A stretch of DNA of 64,000 nt from Linyphia triangularis. Taxonomy: Eukaryota; Arthropoda; Arachnida; Araneae; Linyphiidae. Positions 54,349-64,000 of the stretch are shown in pieces (position 1 is the stretch's first letter; each line of letters starts with the position of its first letter). The stretch is taken from contig OZ021729.1 of assembly GCA_963978545.1 (NCBI GenBank), forward strand, positions 83,804,670-83,868,669, read 5' to 3'. The position numbers and the translations under genes are program-made. The notes beneath the pieces were generated by a model that worked only from the letters and a program-made list of their open reading frames with translations, did not search any database and had not been told where the DNA came from.

Positions 54349-54484
54349 TTAGTTGGTTTGTACGCTCAACGACCTATTTTCATGCACTGTAATGGCTAAT
54401 CAGTACGAGACCTACAGCTTAACTTGGATTCCGAACCACAACAAACGTCCATGCCTAATCCGGTATTCGAACCCGGCACCAAAC
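54349..54484 (-). mobile_element. SINE S1, head-truncated, in the pogo-like element
   Basis: Flanked by TTCTAGCTGGA (54,338-54,348) and TTCTAGCTAGA (54,485-54,495). Plus strand carries GTTGGTTTGTACGCTCAACG and CCGGTATTCGAACCCGGCAC; the A-box end is missing. Confidence 0.88.
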
Positions 54485-54485
54485 T

Positions 54486-55150
54486 TCTAGCTAGAATAAT
54501 AATTTCTGGTGATAATTTCTTAAACACGCCTACTTTTTCATACCACAGATCATCATTGATATTGGGCCATTTCCAATAAGCACCAGATTTCTTCATGAAC
54601 CGCCAAATATCACGTTGTCTTTTAAGTCAATTTGGTTTGGGTACACTTCTCCATCGTATTGAATAATTACGTAGTCGTAAACTTTGCATATGCCATTACC
54701 AAAATCTAAAATACGTGCATGCTCTGTGTATAAAATTCCTGTCTCATTGATGTGTTTAACAGCCACCACTCGAACAACCTCTGACTTTTCAGTAACATTC
54801 TCCCAACAATTTGAGCAGTATAAACCTTTACCATGTCCATATTGTGCAACTTTCATCTCCTCCGGAAATGACAGTGTTGTACATACACTGTCACCTGCAT
54901 CATCTAGTTCAGGTTGGTTGGTTTATACGCTCAACGACCTACAGCTTAACCTAGATTTCGAATTACAACGAACATCCATGACTAACCCGGGATTCGAAAC
55001 CGGAACATTTGGCATGCAGGGCCCGAGCTCTAACCACATAACCTTTAGGTGTGTCATCTAGTGTAGGACTATTACTCTTGCTATCTCCAAGGAGTTCATA
55101 TGGTAGAGGACTTTAGACAATCCCATCATATCCTTGCTATACATATTCCT
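54486..55150 (-). pseudogene. C-terminal domain of the pogo/Tc1-like transposase, broken
   Basis: Upstream PLPYELLGDSKSNSPTLDDA continues across the SINE at 54,914 into LSFPEEMKVAQYGHGKGLYC, a CSNCWENV Cys pair, YDYVIIQYDGEVYPNQ, then after a one-base frame change FMKKSGAYWKWPNINDDLWY and VGVFKKLSPEIIIL. The YPG/YPN...MKKSG..WKWP..DD.WY pattern is a C-terminal domain I associate with transposases of cnidarian and arthropod DNA elements; exact family not certain. The catalytic DDE part is not found, so the copy is deleted. The SINE at 54,349 truncates the end. Confidence 0.68.
54914..55054 (-). mobile_element. SINE S1 with internal deletion, in the pogo-like element
   Basis: Flanked by CATCTAGTTCAGG (54,901-54,913) and CATCTAGTGTAGG (55,055-55,067). 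Jumps from CGCTCAACGACC directly to TACAGCTTAACC, so about 35 bp of the body are absent. Confidence 0.85.
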
Positions 55151-56124
55151 TTATCATTTATTTTTTGTGCATATAGATTTTTCACTTACTCAAATGAAAA
55201 GCTTTTTACAACCATTACAGGTCGGCAGATTTTTTTTTTTAATTCTGCGAACGTGTTTCTAATATAATTAGGTACTTTTTGAATTCACTCCCAGCATTTT
55301 CATTTTATCGGATTTTGCATACAAGAGAAGATTCTGTAAATTAAATTGCATTTGTATGTATATAAATGTATTTAAAAGCAAACAAAAATAAATTAGAATA
55401 AAATATGAATTAAATGTGCAGTGTATACATTGCACACTGTCATCAGCCTAACTTTGAACCGGCTCAAAGTTACACTGAATATGTGGTAAAATGATAGTGC
55501 CTTGGTTTTTTGCTTTTTATTAAATATTAGTAAATAAATAACCCTCAGCTACTAACAATTTCACTTTTTTCAGAAAATTATATAGCTGATAAAGTGGTAA
55601 GTTGATACTTTCTTGCATAAATTAGTTGATTTACATCAACTTCAAATAAGCATTTAAATGGAACTTGAAAATAGTACTCCAGAAAAACAACTGAATGGCC
55701 AAATAAATTATGTACTATTTGTCAATTCATTTATTAAACCATCAAGCAAAAAGCCAATTTCATAATCTTGCCAGCAGTTTGCAGCAGTGGATCATGAGCA
55801 GCTCTTTAAACTCAAAAATACTGAAAACTAGGAGGTGGCGCAAAGTTACACCCTATGGCTCAAAGTTACCCTGATTGACTGTAGTAGCATAAGATAATAA
55901 ACAGCTCGTGCTTGGTGTTTGTATCTAATTTTAGTTATCAAAATATTTCTATCAGCAAAATGTGCAGTAAACTACGTTTCAAAATTTATATAACCCACAT
56001 CTAAATATATTTGATTTATTATTATTAAAAAAATATATATATTTATTTTATTATTTATTTATTTATTAAAAGTTTTGATAACAGGAAAGTTTTTTCAATG
56101 GTCGGTTAAATACTATTTTAGCGC

Positions 56125-56365
56125 GATTGATGACGGCAAGTTGATTTATTAGTATTCCGTAAAAAGAACCTTTTAGTGACGGTGACATCCCCAAAATTTG
56201 ACAGAATACATTGCCATCGTCATCGAATCTATCCGGCAAGTTTCAGCCCGATTGGATAACGGCAAGGGGGGTTAATTTGGCCTCTACAGATTTGCTAGCC
56301 ATCGACAAAAATGCCCACAAACATACCTACACACAAAATCGGAGTTAATATAAATTAATATGATA
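56125..56365 (+). repeat. Dispersed repeat R2
   Basis: TTGATTTATTAGTATTCCGT, CCCCAAAATTTGACAGAATA, AAGTTTCAGCCCGATTGGAT, AACGGCAAGG, and a tail ACATACCTACACACAAAATC. The block CGATTG(G)AT(G)ACGGCAAG appears twice, suggesting an internal duplication. Confidence 0.78.
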
Positions 56366-56791
56366 ATTTAAAAAAAGGCTTCTTTGAATGCCCCTAACTA
56401 ATTCAAAAACTATATCAAATTACGAAATTTTCTCAAACGAACGAATTAACAAAAACTACTGAAATAACAAGCTTGTTGAAATTCATCGAGATCGAAGGTC
56501 AGTTTCTGCGATGCTACATTTTGCACTTTGCAAGAAAACTTCGTTATACAGCTTTGTCCGTTAAGATTTCGAAAACAAGTTTCACCAAAATAATTAAAAG
56601 TAAAAAATTGGATGCCATGAAGTCTTTCAAAATTATGATTCAAATCTTTATCATTTGGTGTCATTGGAATCAACAACGTTGACTCCAAAATTCAAAGATA
56701 TAATTACTTCCGGAAGGTCTTTCGAAGGCAAACTTGACGCATTTGTCCCTCGAACGGAAGAAAACCCTTCTCTGCCTGAATGATTGTTGTT

Positions 56792-56975
56792 TAGTTTGTG
56801 CACTCAATGATCTATCTTTGAGCACAGTAACGACTAATCAATCCGGAATCTACAGCTTAAAGTGACTTACAAACGACAACGAATTCTTACTTCAATACCT
56901 AAGATAGGATTCGAACACAGCATACTCGGCATGTAAGGCCAGAATGCTGACCGCATAGCCATCATCAGGTGAGTC
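56792..56975 (-). mobile_element. SINE S1, old divergent copy
   Basis: TTGTGCACTCAATGATC, GACTAATCAATCCGG, GATAGGATTCGAACACAGC, GCATGTAAGGCCAGAATGCT. The most diverged S1 copy here. Confidence 0.75.
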
Positions 56976-57041
56976 TGGTACTCCGACAATTGACTTGTTT
57001 ATGCCTGTCACAACTGCCATCATGTATACTCATTTTTGTTT

Positions 57042-57225
57042 GATTGGTTTGTACGCTCAACGACCTATTTTTATCCACAATGATGGTTAATCTAATCAGG
57101 CCGGGACCTACAGCTTAACGTGGATTCCGAGTCACAATGCACGTTCATGCCTGATCCGCGATTCAAACCCGGCACCTTTGGCATGAGAGGCCAGAGAGCG
57201 GATCACAGAGCCATCAGGTGGGCTA
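57042..57225 (-). mobile_element. SINE S1
   Basis: GATTGGTTTGTACGCTCAAC, AATCAGGCCGGGACCTACAG, CGCGATTCAAACCCGG, GCATGAGAGGCCAGAGAGCG. Confidence 0.88.
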
Positions 57226-57310
57226 CTCATTTTTGAAGTGTTGTATTGCAAGAGAGGAGACGGTCGCAATTGCTTGGGTAGGTCTGTCAGAATCGTTGTC
57301 GTGTATACAG

Positions 57311-57475
57311 CAGGCCCGTGCTGGGCCGCCGGGACGTATCCCGGTGCGTCCTCCAGCCTGGAAATTTTGGTGCCCTCCTGATCCGAAACTGACAAGTTTT
57401 ACGACGAGGCTTATCGGCGATATTGCCGAGCGGCCTGGTTGAGTGTAGGGACTGTAGGCTACTACTTAATGGACA
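57311..57475 (+). mobile_element. Left-end fragment of the CAGGCCCG hAT family
   Basis: Begins CAGGCCCGTGCTGGGCCGCC and continues GGCGATATTGCCGAGCGGCC and GACTGTAGGCTACTACTTAA, collinear with 37,982-38,158. No right end follows. Confidence 0.85.
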
Positions 57476-57599
57476 GGTGCGTTTCGTTGGCCCCGTCCAC
57501 AAACGCACTAATTTTTTAATATATACCAAAATTTAGTGCTTAATTAGTGCTTTCAGAATCCATCATCCAAAACATTAGTGCTTCCTTACTTTTCATAAA

Positions 57600-58181
57600 A
57601 TTCAAGGTTAATTGAGGGTTAGCAGGCAAACTGCTGGCCTCGACCACAAAAGCAATCACCATTCATAATAGGTTAAATCCGATTGCCAAATATGTCATAA
57701 CTTGCCAAAAAGAGAACAAACTTTTTCGTCTGGCAACCACTGCATTTTGATTTTCAACGAGAAAAAGTGCAAACGATTTCTGAATTCTGGCTCGGAAAAC
57801 TTGTATCTTTTAAAAGTAAACCAAATTGGCGACATTAGTTACGTCATCAGTGACGTAATGTTTATTGCCAACTTGGCACTCTTTTAATAGATGCAAGTTC
57901 ACCGTCGCCAGATATCTGAATCGTCTGCAACCTTCTTAATTGAAAATTAAAAGAGTGAGGGTTACCAAATAAAATAAAAAATGCTCATTATTTGGCAAGT
58001 TATGGCGCATTTGGCAATTAGATTTAGTTCAACTTATTAAAAGTCGATTTTAGACCAGTTTCGGCCATTTTTGCCACGGCAGACCAGTGGATTCGTAATC
58101 TACTCACTTTTCTCTAATTTCTATAAAAAATTCAGAATGATGTTCGATGGGGTCCAAAAATTGCAGTCGCCTCTCAGTCTA
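57600..58181. mobile_element. Long-arm foldback element F1, copy 2 (left end lost)
   Basis: The right end CTCTCAGTCTA (58,181) equals the family terminus. The centre 57,800-57,897 is a clear palindrome (CTTGTATCTTTTAAAAG... / ...CTTTTAATAGATGCAAG). Arms extend to TTGCCAAATATGTCATAACT on the left and TGGCAAGTTATGGCGCATTT on the right. Confidence 0.85.
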
Positions 58182-58489
58182 CAAGTGGGTTACACATAAA
58201 GGCTGAGCCATTCGAAACTTAAGTGACTACACCATTCTGAAAATATATACTAGCAACAAAAAGAACACAGGAGGAAAGCCAATTTTTTTTTTTAATGGTA
58301 TGGCTAGAAAATACATTTTGAAGTTTGAAATTAGCAAAGATATTCACACCATTCATTGTACAACAGATTTGTTTATATTCAGCGAGTTATTTACTTCGTT
58401 GTTCAAACTCAAAATAATTGTAATGTAACAGTTTATACTTCCAAATCGTGATATCACTTTCTTCTGGATTTTCCTCTTCATTTCGCCCA

Positions 58490-58535
58490 CCTGGTGGCCG
58501 TGTGGTAAGTGCTCTGGCCTTGCCTGTGACAGGTC
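58490..58535 (+). repeat. SINE S1 head fragment
   Basis: Reads CACCTGGTGGCCGTGTGGTA, AGTGCTCTGGCCTTGCC: the A-box end only. Confidence 0.55.
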
Positions 58536-58559
58536 ACCTGACAAATAAGTAGCATTAGT

Positions 58560-59091
58560 CGTTGCTTAGTCTTAACATTAGTCGTTTTTATTTTCTATCA
58601 ATATCTGCCTTCGTTCCTAATCTGGAATGTCAGTTTTTCGGCAATTCCTCAGAAGCTGGCTTCTTCCTTCATTTGATACCTCATCTGGAAAAATTCACCT
58701 GGAAAATAAACCTCATTCGTTCCTGAGAAGGCCCTTTTACACGCCATTTATAACCATCGCTTGTCTTCATTTATTATCAGTTCCTGAGAAGACGGTATAC
58801 TTCCTTCCGCAAAACTACGTAACCTCATCTGGCACAAATAAACAGATATCCCTAGTAAGCGTACTTTACTGAAACGGAAAATTTTAGACGAATATTTTAT
58901 TACTACACCATCTCCGTACTCTCTCTCATCGCTTAATTCACAACCAACACCTCCTTAACAGCTCGCTTCACTTCCAGTCGTTTATCATCTACATCATCAC
59001 TTCAGTCACTCACAATGCCAATTTCTTCGCTCGATCAATATCGATTTTTTTTTTAACTACTTTTTCCACAATGGCCTATACAGAAACTCAT
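58560..59091. other. Non-coding DNA with repeated CTGAGAAG strings
   Basis: GTTCCTGAGAAGGCCC and GTTCCTGAGAAGACGG (about 58,718 and 58,780) and CCTCAGAAGCTGGC (58,648) form a loose direct repeat; TTCCTGAGAAGATACTG also occurs near 21,285. No gene recognised. Confidence 0.4.
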
Positions 59092-60395
59092 GGCATTGGC
59101 TTCTTTTGGCGTGCCACCACCTGCAACCATAAATCACTTCATCTCCTCCACTATCATGGGAATAGGCTTCTTTTGGAGTGCCACCTCCTCCTCCATTATC
59201 ACTGGCATTGGCTTCTTTTGGCGCACCGCCTCTTCCAACCATTATTCACTCCACCTCCTCCGCTATCATGGGAATTGGCTTCTTTTGGCGCACCGCCTCT
59301 TCCAACCATTATTCACTCCACCTCCTCCACTATCATGGGAATTGGCTTCTTTTGGAGTGCCACCTCCTCCTCCATTATAACGGGCATTGGCTTCTTTTGG
59401 CGCACCACCTCTTCCAACCATTATTCACTCCACCTCCTCCACTATCATGGGAATTGGCTTCTTTTGGCGCACCGCCTCTTCCAACCATTATTCACTCCAC
59501 CTCCTCCGCTATCATGGGAATTGGCTTCTTTTGGCGCACCGCCTCTTCCAACCATTATTCACTCCACCTCCTCCACTATCATGGGAATTGGCTTCTTTTG
59601 GAGTGCCACCTCCTCCTCCATTATAACGGGCATTGGCTTCTTTTGGCGCACCACCTCTTCCAACCATTATTCACTCCACCTCCTCCACTATCATGGGAAT
59701 TGGCTTCTTTTGGCGCACCGCCTCTTCCAACCATTATTCACTCCACCTCCTCCACTATCATGGGAATAGACTTCTTTTGGAGTGCCACCTCCTCCTCCTC
59801 CATTATCACGGGCATTGGCTTCTTTTGGCGCACCGCTTCTTCCAACCATTATTCACTCCACCTCCTCCACTATCATGGGAATTGGCTTCTTTTGGCGCAC
59901 CGCCTCTTCCAACCATTATTCACTCCACCTCCTCCACTATCATGGGAATTGGCTTCTTTTGGAGTGCCACCTCCTCCATTATCACGGGCATTGGCTTCTT
60001 TTGACGCACCGCCTTTTCCAACCATTATTCACTCCACCTCCTCCGCTATCATGGGCATTGGCTTCTTTTGGTGTGCCACCCCCTCCAACCATAAATCACT
60101 TCACCTCCTCCTCCACTATCATGGGCATTGGCTTCTTTTGGCGCACCACCTCTTCAAACCATAAATCACTCCACCTCCTCCCCCACAACCACCTCCTCCA
60201 CTATCACGGGCATTGGCTTCTTTTGGTGCACCACCTCTTACAACCAGAAATCACTTCACCTCCTCCTCCACTTTCACGGGCATAGGCTTCTTTTGGCGCA
60301 CCGTCTCTTCTAACTATTATTCACTCCTCCACCTCCTCCTCCTCCTCCACTATCATGGGCATTGGTTTCTTTTGGCGTGCCACATCCTCCAACCA
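59092..60395. repeat. Higher-order tandem repeat built from 67-bp and 45-bp units
   Basis: Unit A (67 bp, GGCTTCTTTTGGCGCACCGC...CTATCATGGGAATT) and unit B (45 bp, GGCTTCTTTTGGAGTGCCAC...GGGCATT) share their first 12 bp. B occurs at 59,165, 59,344, 59,590, 59,769 and about 59,953, giving higher-order periods of 179 and 246 bp (AAB and AAAB). B units vary by a CTC triplet. The last third is more diverged (GTGTGCCACCCCCTCC). Long frames exist in several plus-strand phases but A (67) shifts frame each copy, so a protein is unlikely. The minus strand gives short APKEAN / GGGG motifs interrupted by TGA. Confidence 0.93.
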
Positions 60396-60794
60396 TAAAT
60401 TTACCTTTTCAACTGCTAACCTCCGCCTTGCCAACTGCTGTCTAACTTCAACATGCCAGTAGGAAAGTGAAGATTCAGAGGGAGGCCTGAAACAATTTGT
60501 TCACTTCAATGGTTGAGGTTAAGATTTACTATACGATACCCCTTGACGACATTTTGAAAGTTGACGATTCGGCGCCAAATGTAACAACCTCTCTTCAAGG
60601 TTTTAGGACAACCTTAGTGGCCGTTCGGATTTGACGTGTTTTGACGTCATTTTGAATTTGGAGACAGAGACTTTTGACGTCATTTGCAAATTAACGACTT
60701 TTTTAAAAAAGCCCCCAAGAGGCATCTTACAGTAAATATTAACTCAATCGTCAAATAGTAAGAACCAACCATACACAACACATATAAAATAAAA
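60396..60794. other. Non-coding DNA
   Basis: No gene recognised. The motif TGACGTCATTTTGAA/TTTGACGTCATTTGCAA occurs three times around 60,546-60,690 (CRE-like TGACGTCA). Confidence 0.4.
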
Positions 60795-61160
60795 AAGGTA
60801 AAATTTCCAAGTACGGTACGCCCATCTGATGGCTGTGGTTTAGCGCTCTGGCCTCGTATGCCAAAGGTGCTGGGTTCGAATCCTGGGCTAGATATGGATG
60901 ATCATTGTGGTTCGGAACCCACGTAAAGCTGTAGATTCAGGCCTGATTCGCCGTCATTGTGCACAAAAATAGGTCGTTGAGCGTACAAACCAAATAAGTA
61001 CGGTACGGATTCTGCGCCAAGAATTATTTACATAAAACCATCCCAAATTATGGTAACCATAGGCTATTGGTCATCAAAAAAACGGTGGTGGTTGGTATTT
61101 GGTGGCGAAAATCCCCTTGGCGCAGAATTCGTATCGTACTTGGAATTTTAACCAAAAATG
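60795..61160. mobile_element. M2-related MITE with a SINE inserted in its left arm
   Basis: Left arm GGTAAAATTTCCAAGTACGG resumes after the SINE as GTACGGATTCTGCGCCAAG; the right arm is CTTGGCGCAGAATTCGTATC...TTGGAATTTTAACC. The inner blocks match the M2 copies at 29,511 and 33,801, but the outer GTACTTTTCC ends are absent. Confidence 0.8.
60821..60995 (+). mobile_element. SINE S1, best-preserved, with perfect 12-bp target duplication
   Basis: 175 bp flanked by AAGTACGGTACG (60,809-60,820 and 60,996-61,007). Head CATCTGATGGCTGTGGTTTA (A box), B box GGGTTCGAATCC, then GTGGTTCGGAACCCACG, GGCCTGATTCGCCGTCATTG and tail GAGCGTACAAACCAAAT. Defines the ends and polarity of the family. The anticodon-stem-like TGGC...GCCA suggests a tRNA ancestor, not determined. 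Confidence 0.95.
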
Positions 61161-62070
61161 TACAAATTATATGACGTGCAGCTACATAATCACTTACGCA
61201 TTACTATTACTGTATAATGATAAGTCGGAAAAACATTCAAAGTTCTTTATCTTTTTTTTTTTTAAAAAAGTATACAATTCAGAACATATCATTTAAAACA
61301 AGCTGGAACTCATTCAAAAGTCTATCACTTCAAAACTTTGTTTTAAAAGAATAATTAAAAAACACTATTTAAAATTTTAACATTCTGTTTTTTCAAAAGT
61401 GCAAGATGAAAAACTACTTACACTTAATTTGAAAGGGACATATTCTATGTTTGTGTAAGAAGTAAGTGCTCAACTCTACCAAGGGCGGATACATGGAGAA
61501 CAGGCATAGGTTGTTTGGCAATTTTCTGGTGCAAGAACTACATTGGGTCCAAAGTGTGCCGTAACACTGTAACTGGGTAACACCAACAACGCCTCGAAAT
61601 TGCTATTTTGATCTAACTTGGTAAAAATAAGAGGCACAGATCGCTCTACATAATATCTCCGTCACACCAACGGGATGTTAAGAATAAAAAAGAAATCTAT
61701 ACTCACTGTGTTGTGCAGCAAAAAATCCAACTAAAACAAGACAATATGCACGCCATTGCAATGCTTAAAAGAAATTAATAAATCACAAGTCAATAAAATA
61801 ACTTCAAATACGTTATGCCAATCTCAAAGAAATGTGCTCATAAATGACAAAACGAAAGAAAACATTACAAAATACACTGCTATCATTGTTGTAACAATTA
61901 GATTTCAATAATGCTTTCGTTATAAGGTTATAATGAATGTGCATCAACATTATTGCTGTTATTAAATTTGTACTGTCAAGATTGAAATAGATTCATAAAA
62001 TATGCTACTTATACCGAAATTCACATTAATAAATAATAATATTACCCATAAAAACTAATTTTTTAATATA
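61161..62070. other. Non-coding AT-rich DNA
   Basis: No gene or recognisable repeat apart from a short stretch near 62,033-62,072 resembling the flank of R2 at 15,878. Confidence 0.45.
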
Positions 62071-62073
62071 CAG

Positions 62074-62110
62074 CGTGTCCCCGTATAACCTGGCCGACCT
62101 TTAATTTTGA
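62074..62110 (+). repeat. Candidate left end of the mariner element
   Basis: CAGCGTGTCCCCGTATAACC, preceded by TA, resembles mariner-type termini. No matching right end was found within the window. Confidence 0.4.
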
Positions 62111-62683
62111 CACCGTTGGTCCTAGATGCATAGTCCCAATTGAAGAAATGTTTTAAATCGTTAAAATATTTTAACTGAATGTTTTTTAAGTTAACAAAGG
62201 GTTTGGTATAAAAATTACGGATTGTAAATTTTTATACGGTCCCCAGTTCCCCCAACTCATATTTAGAAAAATGTTGCCCATGAAAAAACATTTCAAATAA
62301 AAAAAAATGAAATTTGTTAGACCAATAGCAACGGTGTTATTGGAGTTTAAAGTTTTAACGCTATTTGGGGGGCCCGTACATAAATTGAAATGAGGAAATA
62401 TCGTCTTATTGGAATAACAACGAGCTTCTAGACTAGGTTTGACTATGGCAAACAAGTTGTTGTTCATCACCTAAAACATTATAATTTTTTACTAGAAACT
62501 GCTTTGAAAAAAAAAAAAAAGTTACAAATTATACAACGCAACAGCAAACAAACTTATTATTTAAAATTACTTAATTAAAATTGTTTATAACATAATCAGA
62601 AAGCAGCGCTTTTTGTTACACAAACAAAAATAAGAGGTGAGAGAAATAAACAAAGTGAATAGGATAAATAACCTCTTTCTTAA

Positions 62684-63736
62684 TTACATATGCTCGAAGT
62701 GTTTTCCTTCGACTAAAATACCTAAGCGCACACGTCATTCAAATTCATCTTCAATATTTTTCAGCATTAAAGGCGTAATACACCTGGCAGCGGATAAAAT
62801 TCGATTCTGCATATCTAATAGACTCGTCGATTCTTTTTCATAGACCTTGTTTTCCAAAAATCCCCAAAGAAAGAAATCTAAAGGATTTAGATCTGGAATC
62901 TATGAGGCCATTCTACCGGACCTCCATAGCCTATAATGTTGTCTGGAAACATTTTCTGTAGTACTGTTCGGCAGGAAGCTGCCTTGTAGGGTGGTGCACT
63001 ATCCTGTTGAAACCACATCTTTTTAAGGTCTGCTAACACGACATGGTCATCCAGAAAGTCAGATAAAGGTTCCCTTAACAGGTTCGCATACTTTTTATCT
63101 GTTAATGTATCAGCAAAGAAAAAAGGTCCTATTAACGCTCTTTTCCATATGCCACACCAAACGCAAACGTTAACAAGCACTTGATGCTTGTTTTGTCGGA
63201 TTACAAGGGATTTTACAGGGACCAAAAGTGTGTGTTTTGCCTATTTACTACCACAGTTCTTGAAAACGTACACTCATCAGAAACTAGAATGTTATTCACA
63301 AATAATGAATCCGATTCTAGTTTGTTCATGATGAAATTGCAGAAATCAAATCGTCTATTTTCATCCCCGGGCAAAAACTCTTGCACCAATCACGGGCGAT
63401 AAGGATGTGCACCGTGTCGGTTTAAGACTCTCCACACATGGGCTTTTGAGTATCCACTGCTTCACTAATGTCCCTGACACTAGACTGAGGGCAAGCAAGA
63501 GCATGGCCCAAAATTTCTTCGTCAGAGACAACCACTCTTGTATTTCCGGATCGAGGACGTCTTCCTATGCTACCTGCTTCTCGCAAACGCTTTACAATAT
63601 TTAAAATCGTAGCTTTAGATGGATGGATGCCATTTGGAAATAATTTAATTGCATATTGTCTTGCAGATTCTCACCCATTTCGATTACATTGGCCGTACAG
63701 AAATAGTATTTCTACGTACTGTTCCGCAGTGTACAT
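62684..63736 (-). pseudogene. Mariner-type transposase, full-length but broken
   Basis: From ATG at 63,736 (MYTAEQYVEILFLYGQC) to TAA at 62,684, 1,053 nt, the usual mariner length of about 350 codons. Pieces in order: NGIHPSKATILNIVKRLREA (helix-turn-helix), GRRPRSGNTRVVVSDEEIL, NILVSDECTFSRTVVVNRQN (first catalytic D), VCVWCGIWKRALIGPFFF, MWFQQDSAPPYKAASCRTVL (second D), then PDLNPLDFFLWGFLENKVYE (third D), GKHFEHM end. Spacing from the second D to the D in NPLD is 41 residues. Stops after NRNG, YRP and DEFE, and frame changes near 63,220 and 62,900, inactivate it. Confidence 0.9.
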
Positions 63737-64000
63737 TTTAACAACGAGGATTGACGAAATAGCTAAATACATCTGGTATTAGTATGACCTACTTGTATTC
63801 TGAAGTGATGAACATACATTATTGGTTTTCTACCTACCAATCAATAATCTGCCACTAAAATTTGCATAGGAACCTACAAATCCCACAGTACTACATGCTA
63901 ATTTACACATAAGGGTCGGGAATTTTTTTATTCCTTTTTAGATTTTTTTTTTTTTTTTTTTTTTTACCACTAACGGGGAAATTTTTCCGTTACTTCTAAA
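63737..64000. other. Window end, non-coding
   Basis: Contains a poly(T) of about 24 nt (63,942-63,965). No right end for the mariner element was recognised. Confidence 0.45.

Larger units (their letters stand above)
53576..55881 (-). mobile_element. 2.3-kb TA-flanked pogo/Tc1-like transposon
   Basis: CAGTCAATCAGGGTAAC at both ends in inverted orientation (53,576 and 55,881), each bordered by TA. AGGGTAACTTTGAACC-like strings recur in both orientations inside (about 53,778, 55,447, 55,848), as transposase-binding subterminal repeats would. It carries a broken transposase C terminus on the minus strand and is interrupted by two S1 SINEs. The TA target and CAGT start fit the IS630/Tc1/pogo group. 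Confidence 0.85.

Noticed and set aside
59071..60398. Long plus-strand ORFs (up to 328 codons) over the tandem repeat
   Set aside because: Unit A is 67 bp, so each copy shifts the frame. The translations are His/Leu/Phe-rich mosaics of all frames, typical of satellite DNA.
14121..61007. S1 and S2 SINE heads as functional tRNA genes
   Set aside because: They have box-like motifs but lack complete cloverleaf stems, continue into SINE bodies, and carry SINE-type target duplications.

Overview
The window is AT-rich eukaryotic genomic DNA with short splice-site-bounded exons, tRNA-derived SINEs with target-site duplications, and many DNA transposons. It reads as an arthropod genome. A spider is my best guess, because the RNase H remnant at 23.5-24.1 kb has the residue pattern I know from transposon-derived proteins of orb-weaver spiders. 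That assignment is inference. No rRNA, functional tRNA, CRISPR array or operon is visible.

Layout. 1-7.0 kb is anonymous non-coding DNA. 7.0-7.84 kb is a 31-bp minisatellite (27 copies). 8.38-9.01 kb is a complete long-arm foldback element. 9.33-9.81 kb is a GC-rich, exon-like, proline-rich segment on the minus strand. 11.75-12.22 kb is a MITE with about 105-bp inverted ends. 13.37-14.09 kb is the best cellular gene fragment: three exons on the minus strand, including a 29-nt microexon, ending in a polyproline/polyarginine tail. 14-25 kb is a patchwork of two SINE families, piggyBac-like MITEs, a GC-rich perfect hairpin, a possible LTR/promoter, dispersed repeats and an RNase H pseudogene.

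The two central structures are large transposons. At 26,115-35,285 lies a 9.2-kb MULE/Mutator element with 81-bp inverted ends and a perfect 8-bp target duplication. It carries a two-exon transposase: a zinc-finger exon spliced to a DDE + SWIM exon. One -1 frame change separates the two coding blocks, and it coincides with a canonical slippery heptamer. At 36,930-46,462 lies a 9.5-kb composite hAT element. It has two decayed ZBED-type transposase copies and about 2.1 kb of unrelated DNA between them. One outer pair of ends is flanked by a perfect 8-bp duplication, and the whole has inserted into a small foldback MITE whose empty form survives at 24,838-25,087. A second, unrelated hAT (37,982-40,422) sits inside the first transposase copy.

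46.6-64 kb continues with a piggyBac-like MITE, a P-like inverted-repeat element, SINEs with an expanded (GGTT)n tail, a reverse-transcriptase pseudogene framed by inverted repeats, a 2.3-kb TA-flanked pogo/Tc1-like element broken by two SINEs, a second copy of the 8.4-kb foldback, a 67/45-bp higher-order tandem repeat (59.1-60.4 kb), and a full-length but broken mariner transposase (62.7-63.7 kb).

Nothing in the window works as a host pathway. The interacting units are transposons and their parts, and the nesting gives a readable relative chronology.
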